Positions 9,349 to 19,042 of a stretch of DNA of 64,000 nucleotides are shown here, in pieces. The notes beneath the pieces are model-generated. The model did no database searches. It was not told where the DNA came from and saw only the letters and a program-made list of their open reading frames with translations. How positions within the stretch are numbered: position 1 is the first letter of the stretch; each line of letters starts with the position of its first letter. Source of the DNA: an uncultured Flavobacteriales bacterium (GTDB lineage: Bacteria; Bacteroidota; Bacteroidia; Flavobacteriales_D; Crocinitomicaceae); contig CALEIK010000034.1 in assembly GCA_937876195.1 (NCBI GenBank), positions 1 to 64,000 on the forward strand, in the 5' to 3' direction. Both the position numbers and the translations under genes were made by a program.

Positions 9349-9351
9349 AAA

Positions 9352-9786
9352 TTAAATATTAATTGAGATCGTGAATTTGACATCTTTTGGAGGTAAACAC
9401 ATCGTATCGTTGCAGATCATATAGGTTACTACCCCATCAATTGTCGTCGATTCTTTTGCTTTTATTTTCTGAGTAAAAGTGACTTCGTCCTTGAAGAAAT
9501 TCAATTCTCCTTCAAAATTCGGGTCGTACTCGCGAATAGATTCTGGTTCTATCGTTTTCCCAAGCAGCTTTACTGCACTGTTCTCTGAAAATTCAAACGC
9601 GGTAGGCACCGGTCCAATGCCATCATCAATGTACTGACTGTAAAGGTGCCAACCTTCGCCTATTTGTGCTTCAATTAACAACGCCTCGTTTTGAGCATCA
9701 TAATGATAACTCCACACCACATTCTCTTGAGCGTTTGCTTTCAGAACCATTAACAAAAAAAATGATAAGAAAATAAATTTTGACAT
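9352..9786 (-). CDS. Stand-alone DsbD N-terminal (alpha-like) domain protein
   Basis: This is a periplasmic protein of 144 residues if started at the ATG at 9786, which gives a clean signal peptide (MSKFIFLSFFLLMVLKANAQ); the longer frame to 9816 spoils it. The mature part parallels the alpha domain of the adjacent DsbD: a GWHLYSQY segment against its WHIYAVY, and CNDTMCLPPKDVKF against CDDTHCLPPHEAEF. It therefore keeps the cysteine pair and the CLPP motif. It ends exactly before dsbD (3-bp gap), consistent with an alpha-domain duplication. It may relay electrons to a particular client or act as an extra acceptor from DsbD. That role is inferred. Confidence 0.8.
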   Translation of the reverse strand: MSKFIFLSFFLLMVLKANAQENVVWSYHYDAQNEALLIEAQIGEGWHLYSQYIDDGIGPVPTAFEFSENSAVKLLGKTIEPESIREYDPNFEGELNFFKDEVTFTQKIKAKESTTIDGVVTYMICNDTMCLPPKDVKFTISINI

Positions 9787-9908
9787 AGCTTTACATTGTG
9801 CATCAAAGCTAATCAATCAGAATTAAAAAAGTAACAAAGAATTAAAGAAATCCTTGTAATCCCAATTTCAAAAGGGAACCTCTGTTTTAAGAATATTTAA
9901 CGGAGTAT

Positions 9909-10190
9909 TTACAATTTGATTTCAACGATACGATCAATCGGAAGCCACACACCACCTTTTAAACAGATGTATTTCGCGCCATCGGCCCATATAGTAGTAT
10001 TGACACGCTTTAGTCCTTCATCGTCGTAAAAATAAATAGAAACCTTGCTGTGATAGCCATTCCCAAGTCTGGTTGCCTCTTTGATTTGTTCAAGCAATTG
10101 GGGGTGTTGCTTGACTTTAAGGTCTGATTTAAAAGAAAGAGCACTGATCGCTTCTTTCTCTATAAGTGTTGAGTTAATCGTCGCTTGCAT
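9909..10190 (-). CDS. Conserved small protein of unknown function
   Basis: I do not recognise a characterised family. From the ATG at 10190 it is a soluble 93-residue protein (MQATINSTLIEKEA…) with no signal peptide or helix long enough to span a membrane. The N-terminal half is helical and charged. The C-terminal half looks like a beta-rich strand set (SKVSIYFYDDEGLKRVNTTIWADG) ending in PIDRIVEIKL. The longer upstream extension to 10247 looks like non-coding leader read through. It sits alone between dsbD and tsaD. Confidence 0.7.
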   Translation of the reverse strand: MQATINSTLIEKEAISALSFKSDLKVKQHPQLLEQIKEATRLGNGYHSKVSIYFYDDEGLKRVNTTIWADGAKYICLKGGVWLPIDRIVEIKL

Positions 10191-10278
10191 AGTATTCAAA
10201 TAATAGGATTGGAAGCTTAAACTAATAATAATAAACGGATTTAGCAAACAATTTAAAAAATTATTCTCGGAGATTTTA

Positions 10279-11307
10279 CTAAACCGAGAATGGCACCCGT
10301 GCCTGAGCGGTCACTTTTTGATTCGAAAACAACTGCTTTTCGTACATAAATTTAGCAGTAATTGCAATCATTGCCGCATTATCCGTACAATACTCAAATC
10401 TCGGAATATACGTATTCCATTCTCTTTTCTCCCCTACCTTTTGAAGACTGCTTCGCAAGCCGCTATTTGCAGAAACCCCACCTGCAATTGCTATCTCCTT
10501 GATGCCATAAAAACGTGATGCTTCAATCAAACGTTTCATCAAAATATCAACGATTGTTTCTTGTATAGACGCGCACAAATCAGCTAAATTGTTCTTTACA
10601 AAATCAGGATTTTCCTTTTCTTCTTTTTGAATAAAATAAAGAATAGATGTCTTCAAACCGCTGAAGCTAAAATTTAACCCATCCACCTTTGGTTTTGAAA
10701 ACTCAAAGCGCTTCGGATTTCCGTTTTGCGCGTTTTTATCAATCAAAGGTCCACCTGGATATTGAAATCCTAACATCTTCGCCGCCTTGTCAAAAGCTTC
10801 CCCAGCGGCATCATCAATCGTTGTACCTACAATTTCCATGTCCAAATAATCCTTCACTAGTACAATTTGGGTATGCCCCCCTGAAACGGTGAGACACAAA
10901 AAAGGAAGTTGTGGTTTAGGTTTGTTGCCATCATCGATGAAATGCGACAATATATGTCCGTACATGTGATTCACATCAATCAACGGTTTATCCAGTGCAA
11001 GCGCCAACGATTTAGCAAAGGAAGTTCCAACTACCAGAGAGCCCAACAGTCCAGGTCCCTTCGTAAAAGCAATGGCGTCGATGTCCTTCTTGGTAATTCC
11101 CGCATTTTTTATCGCCTGATGCACAACTGGGACAATATTCTGTAGATGTGCTCGACTTGCAAGCTCAGGAACTACACCCCCATATTCCCTATGAATATCT
11201 TGTCCAGCAATAAAATTGGATAAAACGGTGTTATTTTTGAGAATAGCTGCTGAAGTATCATCACAAGAGGACTCAATAGCAAGAATTATTGTTTCTTTTT
11301 GGCGCAC
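10279..11307 (-). CDS. tsaD: tRNA N6-adenosine threonylcarbamoyltransferase TsaD
   Basis: TsaD transfers the threonylcarbamoyl group to A37 of ANN-decoding tRNAs, working with TsaB, TsaC and TsaE. Visible motifs are ILAIESSCDDT near the N-terminus, the metal-binding HMYGHILSHF, the SGGHTQIV loop, and AGGVSANSGLR with DNAAMIA near the C-terminus. I chose a GTG start at 11307 (342 residues). The open frame extends only to a TTG at 11334, and that TTG lies inside a TAATTTTG box (11332-11339) that looks like its own promoter. The gene is divergent from the TamB homologue, with only about 20 bp between start codons. Confidence 0.93.
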   Translation of the reverse strand: MRQKETIILAIESSCDDTSAAILKNNTVLSNFIAGQDIHREYGGVVPELASRAHLQNIVPVVHQAIKNAGITKKDIDAIAFTKGPGLLGSLVVGTSFAKSLALALDKPLIDVNHMYGHILSHFIDDGNKPKPQLPFLCLTVSGGHTQIVLVKDYLDMEIVGTTIDDAAGEAFDKAAKMLGFQYPGGPLIDKNAQNGNPKRFEFSKPKVDGLNFSFSGLKTSILYFIQKEEKENPDFVKNNLADLCASIQETIVDILMKRLIEASRFYGIKEIAIAGGVSANSGLRSSLQKVGEKREWNTYIPRFEYCTDNAAMIAITAKFMYEKQLFSNQKVTAQARVPFSV

Positions 11308-11327
11308 AATGTTTAAGTTTGTATCGT

Positions 11328-14300
11328 ATGGCAAAATTACTGAAAATATTAGGACGGTCGCTCGGTATACTCTTCGAGTGGATCCTGATTTTTCTTATCT
11401 TATTTGCCTTTGCAATTCGGACTCCTGCTGTACAAACTTATTTAGCTCAAGAAGCCACTGCATACTTGTCCAAGGAACTAGGTTCTGAGTTTAGTATTGA
11501 TGAAGTGGCCATCCTCTTTTTTGACGAAGTTGCCTTGGAAGGTGTATTGATTAGAGATCTTCAGAATGATACCATCATCGCCGCTAAAACCATTTATATT
11601 GGGATCAAAGATTGGAATTTAAAAAAGACAACCTTTTACTTAAAAAATGTCGACATTGAAGACGCCACGATTCACATTGTACAGGACAAAGAAGGTGAAT
11701 ACAATTTTCAATTCATCAAAGATTATTTTAGATCGCCAGATAGTGGTAAACAGGAACCACCAAAGCTATATTCAGATAAGATTTCCATTTCCAATACCTT
11801 TTTTACCTTCGATGACAATCGGAAGGAACGGCGAAAGACAGGGGTCGACTATTTTCACATTTATGCGACGAAAATAAATTGCACGGTCAAAGACTTCAAA
11901 ATGATTCATCGTGATTTTTATGGAGATGTGACGCATATAAGTTGCCACGAAAAGTCGGGATTTGACCTGACTGGATTCAAAGCAAAAACGAATGTTTCCG
12001 GGAAAGGTATTTTTCTGGCCGATCTTGAAATTAAATCAAAAGGTTCAACCATCAAGTCCAAAAAATTCAACATGCTTTCTGCGCATTATGAGGACTTCAG
12101 AACGTTTGAGGACAGTGTTCGATTTGAGGCACAAATCGATGAAAGCTCGCTTTCTCTCAAAGAAGTAGCGCTCTTTGCCTATGTGATGGATGGAATGGAC
12201 GATCAAGTGCGTTTGTCCACAAAGGTAGATCGAAAGGTCAAAAATTTAAAACTCACTGATTTAGACCTTCGCTTCAGGAAAAAAACACAGGTAAAGGGTA
12301 CATTTATTCTCCCCGACCGATTCAATATGGAGTCGTCATTTCTACATGAAAAACTCGATTACCTTTATGTAGATTTTGAAGAATTAAAAACACTAAGATT
12401 ACCTAATTCTTCTGGCGCAAAATACGTTTCCATAGATAAAGTGGTAAATCGACTTGACTTTATTGAGGCCGAAGATACACAGCTGGATGGTTTTAGTTCT
12501 CAGTTCGTTATAGCATCCGACAAAATCAGAACCAATCTTGGAAATGTCCGCATCGATCACGGCGTCATGTTTACAAAAAATGAAGCGAACTCCTCCTATG
12601 AATTTGAGCGTTCCTATGCGAGTGACTACGATGTGAAGGTCGAGAATTTTAACCTCGGCAAACTCGTAGGCTCGAAAGACATAGGCTTTATTGATGGGAA
12701 GTTCTTTCTTTCTGGCGAAGCCTTTTCAACGTCGGATATTCATTTCAACTCGGTGCAAGGAAGTGTCAATAAATTTGAATATCTGGGTTATCCTTACAAA
12801 AACATTACGGTTTTAGAAGGTACAGTCATTGATGAACGATTCACAGGAAAAATAGAGGTCAAAGATGACAACCTCGATTTAACGTATGACGGTTACGTCG
12901 ATTTTAAAGATGAATTGCATCTTTTATTTACGGTGAATATTGAAGAAGCACTTTTGGAAAAATTGCACCTATCAGACAAGGACGTTAAGATGTCATCCAT
13001 TGTTCGGATTGATTTAACGGGGAAGGATCCAAATGATTTTAGAGGATTCATATCGTTGGAGGAATTCAATTTTGAAGATGCCAAAACAAAAGTGAATATC
13101 CCCCAATTGGACCTCAACATCAAGCGTTCAGTGGCATATGATGAGTTTATATTAACAAGTAATATTCTCGATGCCTATTTGAAGGGAAAACTAAACGTTA
13201 ATTCCTTTGCCGATCAACTCGAACTTAAAGTTAAATCACTTTTCCCTGGTTTTTTTAGTCACACTGAGCAGATTCGCATTGCAAAAACTGACCGAAACAA
13301 TTTTGAATTCACTGTCAATTTAAAAGAAACCGACGAATTCCTTGCCATTTTCTATCCTGAATTGTCGATAGCACCTAAAACCAAAATTGATGGAAACTAT
13401 CACGGTTCGTCTTCGGAGCTGAAGTTAAACATCAAATCGCCTCGGGTTAAATTTAAAGATGTTCTACTCGAAGACATTCAGGTTAGCAATATGTTCAACA
13501 GCCTAAAAGCTTCATCGAGCTACGAAGTAGGTCGACTAGTATTTAAGGACACTGTTAGTTTTAGTGATGTCAAATTAACCGCGGAAGGGCGTGATGATCA
13601 AATTCTGTCTAAGCTCGTATGGGATGAAAACACAACAACTCCATCCCAGATCAGTTGGCAAACAAATGTGGTGGATTTAGAGCATTACAGTTTCAAGTTA
13701 CATCCCTCCTATTTTGCAGTTCAAGGCCATAAATGGGAGATCGTAAATGAATCGAGGTTCAGCATCAATCAAGATACCATTAACGTCTCTAACTTCCGAC
13801 TAAAACGAGGAGACCAGAGTATTTATTTAAATGGTACAATATCGGATGACGACTCGCAAAAATTGAACTTTAAGATTGACAAACTCTCCCTGAACGAGTT
13901 ATCCGTTTTCATGTCAGATGTCCCAGTGGAAGGAGTTCTAAATGCCCATGGAAGTATTTCCAATCCTTTCCATAATTTTCAATACTATGGTGACGTTACC
14001 GTAAAAGAGTTTTTCGTGAAAAGTCACAAAGTAGGAGACGTTTCGGTAAGTTCCGAATGGGTCAATGAAAACAAAAGCATGCGCTTGAATGGAAACATTC
14101 TCTTTCGTGAGCAAGAAACATTTGATTTTAGTGGAAGTTACTTCCCTTTAAAAGAAAAGGACAACCTAGATTTCAATTTGGTATTTAATTATACTGATAT
14201 TCAATTTGTGAATGCCTTTATGAATCCTGATGTACTTTCTGACATCAAAGGGCTCTTGCACGGAACTGTGAAAGTTGAGGGATCCATTGACGAGCCAAAA

Positions 14301-15890
14301 CTTGAGGGTGAAGTAGATTTAGCGGCAGGATCGGCGCACGTGGACATTACAGGAGCACACTTTGGAATTGAAGGGAAAGTAATCATCGACAATGATGGTT
14401 TCTATGTGAACAATATTCCAGTGTTTGACGAAGACGGAAATGCAGGCAGCGTAGTAGGTTCCGTTTATCACAACAATTTTAAGGATTTCAACTTCGACTT
14501 AATGTTTGATTTGGAAGATGATGCCATTAACAAAGATCCATTTCAACCTTGGAGAACACTTCCACTAGAGCGCTTCTTAATACTAAATACCGCTTATCGC
14601 CATGGTGACATCTACTATGGGAAAGGATACGCTACCGGCATTGTTAGCATCTTTGGATATACCGACAATCTAGAAATCACGGTGAATTTGGAGACAGAAC
14701 GAGGCACCATGGTGAATATCCCAATGTTTGGTATCGGTGAAATTGATGAAGAAGATAAGTTTATTATTTTCGTAAGTAAGGATTCTTTGGTTGAGATTGC
14801 CGAGCCAAAAATTGATTTTACGGGCGTTGATCTTGATTTAAATTTCAAAATCACTCCAGAAGCTGAAGTGAAAATTATCTTCAACGAGGAATTAGGTGAT
14901 ATCATCACCGCGCGAGGAAGAGGAGAAATGGCCATTCGACTCAATAACCTCGGAGACCTGACAATGAATGGTATCTACACTGTCTCTGAGGGTGTGTACG
15001 ACTTTGCCATGGGTATTATTAAACAAAAGTTCTTTATTGACCCAGGAGGAAGTGTGAGTTGGACAGGTGACCCATATGACGCCGTTCTCGACTTAAAAAC
15101 GTACTATAAAGTAAACGCAAACCTCTCTGTAGTTACCGGTGATCAGTTTGGATCGGGTGTCAGCGCACATCAAGAAATTCTATGTTACTTGGAATTGCAG
15201 GAGTCTTTACTGAAACCTACCATTAACTTTGACATTCAAGCACCACGCGCAAGTGAAACGGAAAAATCTATCCTCAATCGTATAAAAAGTGATCCAGATG
15301 AGTTGAACCGTCAATTTTTCTCACTGCTGTTGTGGAAGACCTTTCAACCCTTGGCAGGAACTGCTGGAGGTACAGGAAGTGCCGCATTGGATTTAGTCTC
15401 CAATCAGATAAATGCTATGCTCTCAAAACTTTCCACAGATTATGTGTTAAACGTGAACATGAATGCAGATCAACTTTCTGGGGATAATACGTATGAATTT
15501 GGTATTTCAAAGGGTTTCTTAGATGATCGATTGATTTTTTCTGGAAGTTTTGGTGTTGAAAACCAGCATTTCGAAGATGAAAACAAAAATGCCTTGATTG
15601 GTGATGTGAATTTGGAGTATTTACTGAATCAAACAGGAACGTTCAGGGTCAATATCTTCAATGAATCGAATGATAATTCACTTATCCAATCTTCGGAATT
15701 GGGTAAATTCACGCAAGGTGTTGGACTCTACTACAAAGAGGATTTTAATAAATTCTCGGACTTTAAGGCCATTCAGTATTTCTTTGATATTTTCAGAAGC
15801 AAGAAAAACAAACGTTACCCAGTGAAACGTAAAAAGAAACAAGTGCCTGTACCAACCAGTGCACCGAAAGAAATTGTGAAGCCTGAATAA
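11328..15890 (+). CDS. tamB: TamB-like translocation/assembly module protein
   Basis: This protein of about 1520 residues has one N-terminal inner-membrane helix (LFEWILIFLILFAFAI). A very long run of beta-strand repeats follows, ending in the DUF490/TamB C-terminal domain. That domain is recognisable from ARGRGEMAIRLNNLGDLTMNGIYTVSEGVYDF and the final LIFSGSFGVEN segment. TamB-family proteins (AsmA superfamily) bridge inner and outer membranes and are linked to outer-membrane protein insertion and lipid transport. I chose the ATG at 11328 (MAKLLKILGRSLG) over 11289 because the extension reads into the divergent tsaD promoter region. No TamA/BamA-type gene is adjacent. A basic tail (KKKNKRYPVKRKKK) closes the protein. 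Confidence 0.9.
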   Translation: MAKLLKILGRSLGILFEWILIFLILFAFAIRTPAVQTYLAQEATAYLSKELGSEFSIDEVAILFFDEVALEGVLIRDLQNDTIIAAKTIYIGIKDWNLKKTTFYLKNVDIEDATIHIVQDKEGEYNFQFIKDYFRSPDSGKQEPPKLYSDKISISNTFFTFDDNRKERRKTGVDYFHIYATKINCTVKDFKMIHRDFYGDVTHISCHEKSGFDLTGFKAKTNVSGKGIFLADLEIKSKGSTIKSKKFNMLSAHYEDFRTFEDSVRFEAQIDESSLSLKEVALFAYVMDGMDDQVRLSTKVDRKVKNLKLTDLDLRFRKKTQVKGTFILPDRFNMESSFLHEKLDYLYVDFEELKTLRLPNSSGAKYVSIDKVVNRLDFIEAEDTQLDGFSSQFVIASDKIRTNLGNVRIDHGVMFTKNEANSSYEFERSYASDYDVKVENFNLGKLVGSKDIGFIDGKFFLSGEAFSTSDIHFNSVQGSVNKFEYLGYPYKNITVLEGTVIDERFTGKIEVKDDNLDLTYDGYVDFKDELHLLFTVNIEEALLEKLHLSDKDVKMSSIVRIDLTGKDPNDFRGFISLEEFNFEDAKTKVNIPQLDLNIKRSVAYDEFILTSNILDAYLKGKLNVNSFADQLELKVKSLFPGFFSHTEQIRIAKTDRNNFEFTVNLKETDEFLAIFYPELSIAPKTKIDGNYHGSSSELKLNIKSPRVKFKDVLLEDIQVSNMFNSLKASSSYEVGRLVFKDTVSFSDVKLTAEGRDDQILSKLVWDENTTTPSQISWQTNVVDLEHYSFKLHPSYFAVQGHKWEIVNESRFSINQDTINVSNFRLKRGDQSIYLNGTISDDDSQKLNFKIDKLSLNELSVFMSDVPVEGVLNAHGSISNPFHNFQYYGDVTVKEFFVKSHKVGDVSVSSEWVNENKSMRLNGNILFREQETFDFSGSYFPLKEKDNLDFNLVFNYTDIQFVNAFMNPDVLSDIKGLLHGTVKVEGSIDEPKLEGEVDLAAGSAHVDITGAHFGIEGKVIIDNDGFYVNNIPVFDEDGNAGSVVGSVYHNNFKDFNFDLMFDLEDDAINKDPFQPWRTLPLERFLILNTAYRHGDIYYGKGYATGIVSIFGYTDNLEITVNLETERGTMVNIPMFGIGEIDEEDKFIIFVSKDSLVEIAEPKIDFTGVDLDLNFKITPEAEVKIIFNEELGDIITARGRGEMAIRLNNLGDLTMNGIYTVSEGVYDFAMGIIKQKFFIDPGGSVSWTGDPYDAVLDLKTYYKVNANLSVVTGDQFGSGVSAHQEILCYLELQESLLKPTINFDIQAPRASETEKSILNRIKSDPDELNRQFFSLLLWKTFQPLAGTAGGTGSAALDLVSNQINAMLSKLSTDYVLNVNMNADQLSGDNTYEFGISKGFLDDRLIFSGSFGVENQHFEDENKNALIGDVNLEYLLNQTGTFRVNIFNESNDNSLIQSSELGKFTQGVGLYYKEDFNKFSDFKAIQYFFDIFRSKKNKRYPVKRKKKQVPVPTSAPKEIVKPE

Positions 15891-15974
15891 TTCTACACGG
15901 GGCATCATAAGATAATTGTCCTTGAATTTAAATAAAATTTTATCTTCGCACTGACGCAAAAACAAGAACTCAAG

Positions 15975-17459
15975 ATGAAAAAAGTACTGATAGCAAACCG
16001 CGGTGAAATTGCACGACGTGTGATTCGAACATTACGAAAAATGGACATTAAAAGTGTGACCATCTATTCTGACGCAGATGCAAATGCTCCTCACGTTCTC
16101 GAGGCTGACGAATCCGTTTATGTAGGTGCGAGCCCTTCCTCTGAAAGTTATTTGCGTCAAGATGTCATCCTTGAACACTGTAAAAAATTGGGCGTAGATG
16201 GAATTCACCCAGGTTATGGTTTTCTGTCGGAAAATGCTGAATTTGCGCGAAAAGTTAAGGCAGCAGGGATTACATTTATCGGTCCAACGCCAGAAGCCAT
16301 GGAGATCATGGGCGACAAACTAAGTGCAAAGCAAGCGGTGAAGGAGTTCAACGTTCCGTTGGTTCCAGGTGTTGATCGTGCGATTACCGACGTTGCTGAA
16401 GCTAAAATGATTGCCGAACAAATTGGTTATCCTGTGCTCATCAAAGCGTCAGCTGGTGGTGGTGGAAAAGGAATGCGTTTGGTCGAAAAAGCAGAAGAAT
16501 TAGAATCACAGATGAAATTGGCACAAAACGAAGCACGTTCTTCCTTTGGAAACGATGCGTGTTTCGTCGAGAAATTTGTCACCAAACCGAGACACATCGA
16601 AATTCAAGTTTTTGCAGATAATCACGGAAATACGGTACATCTTTTTGAGCGTGAATGTTCGATACAGCGCCGTCACCAAAAAGTGATTGAAGAAGCTCCG
16701 AGTGCATTGCTGACACCTGAATTGAGAGAAGAAATGGGTCAAGCAGCTGTCAATGTGTGTAAAGCATGTGATTACAGCGGAGCTGGAACCGTTGAATTTT
16801 TGGTAGATGCAGAGATGAAATTCTACTTCCTTGAAATGAACACACGACTGCAGGTAGAGCATCCTGTGACAGAAGAAATTACAGGACTTGACCTTGTGGA
16901 ATGGCAAATTCGCGTCGCGCGCGGTGAACAACTACCATTGAAACAAGAAGAATTAAAAATCAACGGGCACGCCATTGAAGTACGCGTCTACGCTGAAGAC
17001 ACATTGAATGGATTTACACCAGACATTGGAAATTTGGAACGATACAGAGTCCCATCAGGCGAAAGTGTACGTGTCGATGATGCCTTTGTTGAAGGAATGG
17101 ACATTCCGATCTATTACGATCCAATGATTGCGAAATTGGTGGTTTGGGGTAAGGACAGAACGTCGGCGATTCGTCGCACTATCAAAGCGATTGATCAATA
17201 TCAAATTTCGGGACTAAAAACAACGCTCGATTTCGGTAAATACGTAATGAAACACGAAGCGTTTGCATCAGGTGATTTTGACACGAATTTCGTGAAGCAT
17301 TATTTCCAAGATCCAACGGTAATGCACGATGAGATGCAAGAAGAAAAGGAAATGCTAACGCATGGCATTAACCAAATTTGGGACGCAATCAAGCAAGATC
17401 ATTGCGATGAGTTTGCTTCCATTGAAATGACAAGTAATTGGCAGAACAGTCGCTCGTAA
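15975..17459 (+). CDS. accC: Acetyl-CoA carboxylase biotin carboxylase subunit
   Basis: AccC carboxylates biotin on its carrier protein using ATP and bicarbonate, the first half of acetyl-CoA (or related acyl-CoA) carboxylation. The 494-residue protein shows the ATP-grasp glycine loop KASAGGGGKGMRLV, ECSIQRRHQKVIEE, and the active-site segment EMNTRLQVEHPVTE. It carries about 45 residues beyond the usual biotin carboxylase core, an acidic tail without a biotin-attachment (MKM) motif. No accB or carboxyltransferase gene is adjacent. It could therefore serve fatty-acid synthesis or an acyl-CoA carboxylase. A TATCTTCG box at 15941-15948 may be its promoter. Confidence 0.92.
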   Translation: MKKVLIANRGEIARRVIRTLRKMDIKSVTIYSDADANAPHVLEADESVYVGASPSSESYLRQDVILEHCKKLGVDGIHPGYGFLSENAEFARKVKAAGITFIGPTPEAMEIMGDKLSAKQAVKEFNVPLVPGVDRAITDVAEAKMIAEQIGYPVLIKASAGGGGKGMRLVEKAEELESQMKLAQNEARSSFGNDACFVEKFVTKPRHIEIQVFADNHGNTVHLFERECSIQRRHQKVIEEAPSALLTPELREEMGQAAVNVCKACDYSGAGTVEFLVDAEMKFYFLEMNTRLQVEHPVTEEITGLDLVEWQIRVARGEQLPLKQEELKINGHAIEVRVYAEDTLNGFTPDIGNLERYRVPSGESVRVDDAFVEGMDIPIYYDPMIAKLVVWGKDRTSAIRRTIKAIDQYQISGLKTTLDFGKYVMKHEAFASGDFDTNFVKHYFQDPTVMHDEMQEEKEMLTHGINQIWDAIKQDHCDEFASIEMTSNWQNSRS

Positions 17460-17464
17460 TCAAG

Positions 17465-18886
17465 TTACTTGATAACAATACGCGATTGCCACTGACCTGC
17501 ATCATTTTCAAGTTGAATGAGGTACACTCCTTGAGAAAGTCCAACTGTGCTAATCTTCTCCCCTGTTGACAGTTTTCCACTGCGCATCTTTTCGCCTAGG
17601 ATGGAAACGATTGTAAAATCGAATTCTCCTTCTAAACCACTCACTTCAATATAGTCTTCCGCTGGATTTGGAAATACGCTGAAATCAGTAATTGCCTGAT
17701 CTTCAAGTTTTGCACTGCACTTCGTGTATGCAATTTTCTTCACTCCAGCCCATGTTGAGTAAAACGGTGTCCACCAATCTGGGAATATAAGCGGAGAATT
17801 TACATATGTCAGATACACAAAATTGTCATCTACATCAATTCCCCATGTTCCTGTGGTGTCCATAACGGTACCAAATGAATCAATAGCTACCGGCATATTT
17901 GGATCTGCAATATCCATAACGATCATCTCACTTTTTCCCGTTGACATAAACAGCAAGTTGCATTCCTTCTGCAAAAACAGCTCATTGGCGTGCACTGGTG
18001 CTTCATCCCAAAGTCCAATCGGGCAGTTCCGCGGGTTCCAATGGTATACCATTTCCACATCATACGGATCTTTCACATTCCATATTTCTAAACCACAATA
18101 ATCCACCGCAATATATGCTAGTGTGTCATCGATAATCACATTGTTATATGCTCTTGGCCAATTAAACAAAGGAAAAGTAATTGGATTTGCGAACATTTCA
18201 ATAATCACAGGATTGGTAATATCGGCACAATTAATCACGTGCATACCGCCTTCATCGTTACAGAGATATACGAGCGTGTCAACTATAAACATTCCTCGTG
18301 TGTTGACTTTTGATGGCGTATTATCAACATGTGGAAAATCTCCAGGGGGGATAATGTTGCTCACTGAATCAATTGCCAATGGATCTGAGACATCCAGGAT
18401 AATCAGTCCTTCAGGCATAGCTCCTAAATAGGCATAATCGTCTTGTACACGTACAATTCCCGCTCCTTTACCAAGAGTTCCACTTACCCAGATATCTAGT
18501 ACCTGCGGATTCGTAGGATCCGCCACATTCACAATCGCCAATCCAGCAGGATCGTTTGTCGATCCCAACAATCCAAAATGAGTTCCAATCGCCACATACA
18601 GCAACGTATCGACTTGTGTAACACTCATTGGCTTCATTGTTAACTCTACCGTATCAACGGATGCAACAAGTGAAATTCCACTAGCAACATCATAGATTTT
18701 TAGACCACCCTCATTTGCAGTAACATATAGATAATCCCGTCCTAGTTTATCAATGACAGGTGTTAGACCAGAAATATAGTTAGTGATTTCTGCTTCGCTA
18801 TCCAAGTTAAAGTTCAATGATTGTGCGTTTGTCAAAAGAGATAAACTAAGTATCACAGTGCAAACTATTAGTCGTAAAGTATTCAT
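17465..18886 (-). CDS. LVIVD-repeat beta-propeller protein, T9SS type A cargo
   Basis: This 473-residue secreted protein has a signal peptide ending LTNAQ. It has at least five LVIVD-type units of about 45-60 residues (GLAIVNVADPTNPQVLD, GLIILDVSDPLAI, GMHVINCADITNP, GLEIWNVKDPYDV, EMIVMDIADPNMP). These repeats usually form a beta-propeller on the cell surface. Residues about 395-473 are a type A T9SS sorting domain (FSVFPNPAEDYIEV … GLSQGVYLIQLENDAGQWQSRIVIK). It should be exported through the T9SS and anchored or released outside. The ligand is unknown. The gene converges on accC with a 5-bp gap and has a near-consensus promoter at 18931-18961. Confidence 0.88.
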   Translation of the reverse strand: MNTLRLIVCTVILSLSLLTNAQSLNFNLDSEAEITNYISGLTPVIDKLGRDYLYVTANEGGLKIYDVASGISLVASVDTVELTMKPMSVTQVDTLLYVAIGTHFGLLGSTNDPAGLAIVNVADPTNPQVLDIWVSGTLGKGAGIVRVQDDYAYLGAMPEGLIILDVSDPLAIDSVSNIIPPGDFPHVDNTPSKVNTRGMFIVDTLVYLCNDEGGMHVINCADITNPVIIEMFANPITFPLFNWPRAYNNVIIDDTLAYIAVDYCGLEIWNVKDPYDVEMVYHWNPRNCPIGLWDEAPVHANELFLQKECNLLFMSTGKSEMIVMDIADPNMPVAIDSFGTVMDTTGTWGIDVDDNFVYLTYVNSPLIFPDWWTPFYSTWAGVKKIAYTKCSAKLEDQAITDFSVFPNPAEDYIEVSGLEGEFDFTIVSILGEKMRSGKLSTGEKISTVGLSQGVYLIQLENDAGQWQSRIVIK

Positions 18887-18930
18887 TGTTAATGTTTAAA
18901 AGTGGTTGATATAGTTGTATTAATTTGCTG

Positions 18931-18961
18931 CAAAGATAGAAAAAGGGGGCTACTTTTCAAA
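18931..18961 (-). promoter_or_regulatory. Consensus Bacteroidota promoter for LVIVD protein gene
   Basis: On the minus strand, TTTG (18961-18958), a spacer of exactly 19 bp and TATCTTTG (18938-18931) match the TTTG-N19-TAnnTTTG consensus perfectly. It lies about 45 bp before the ATG at 18886 and is a useful reference for the weaker promoters elsewhere in the window. Confidence 0.65.
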
Positions 18962-18988
18962 ATTTGTCAACAAAGCACCATTTCAGCC

Positions 18989-19018
18989 TTGGCACTTCGA
19001 CAAATCCTATTAATTTTA
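18989..19018 (+). promoter_or_regulatory. Putative sucC promoter
   Basis: TTG at 18989-18991, a 19-bp spacer and TAATTTTA at 19011-19018 resemble the Bacteroidota promoter, with one mismatch in the last position of the -7 box. It lies 24 bp before the sucC ATG at 19043. Confidence 0.45.
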
Positions 19019-19042
19019 CGGAACAAATTTTCAGACAACAAG

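Noticed and set aside
18902..19042. Upstream extension of sucC (47 codons)
   Set aside because: The family begins MNLHEYQGK, a promoter-like sequence lies within the extension, and its composition is not protein-like.
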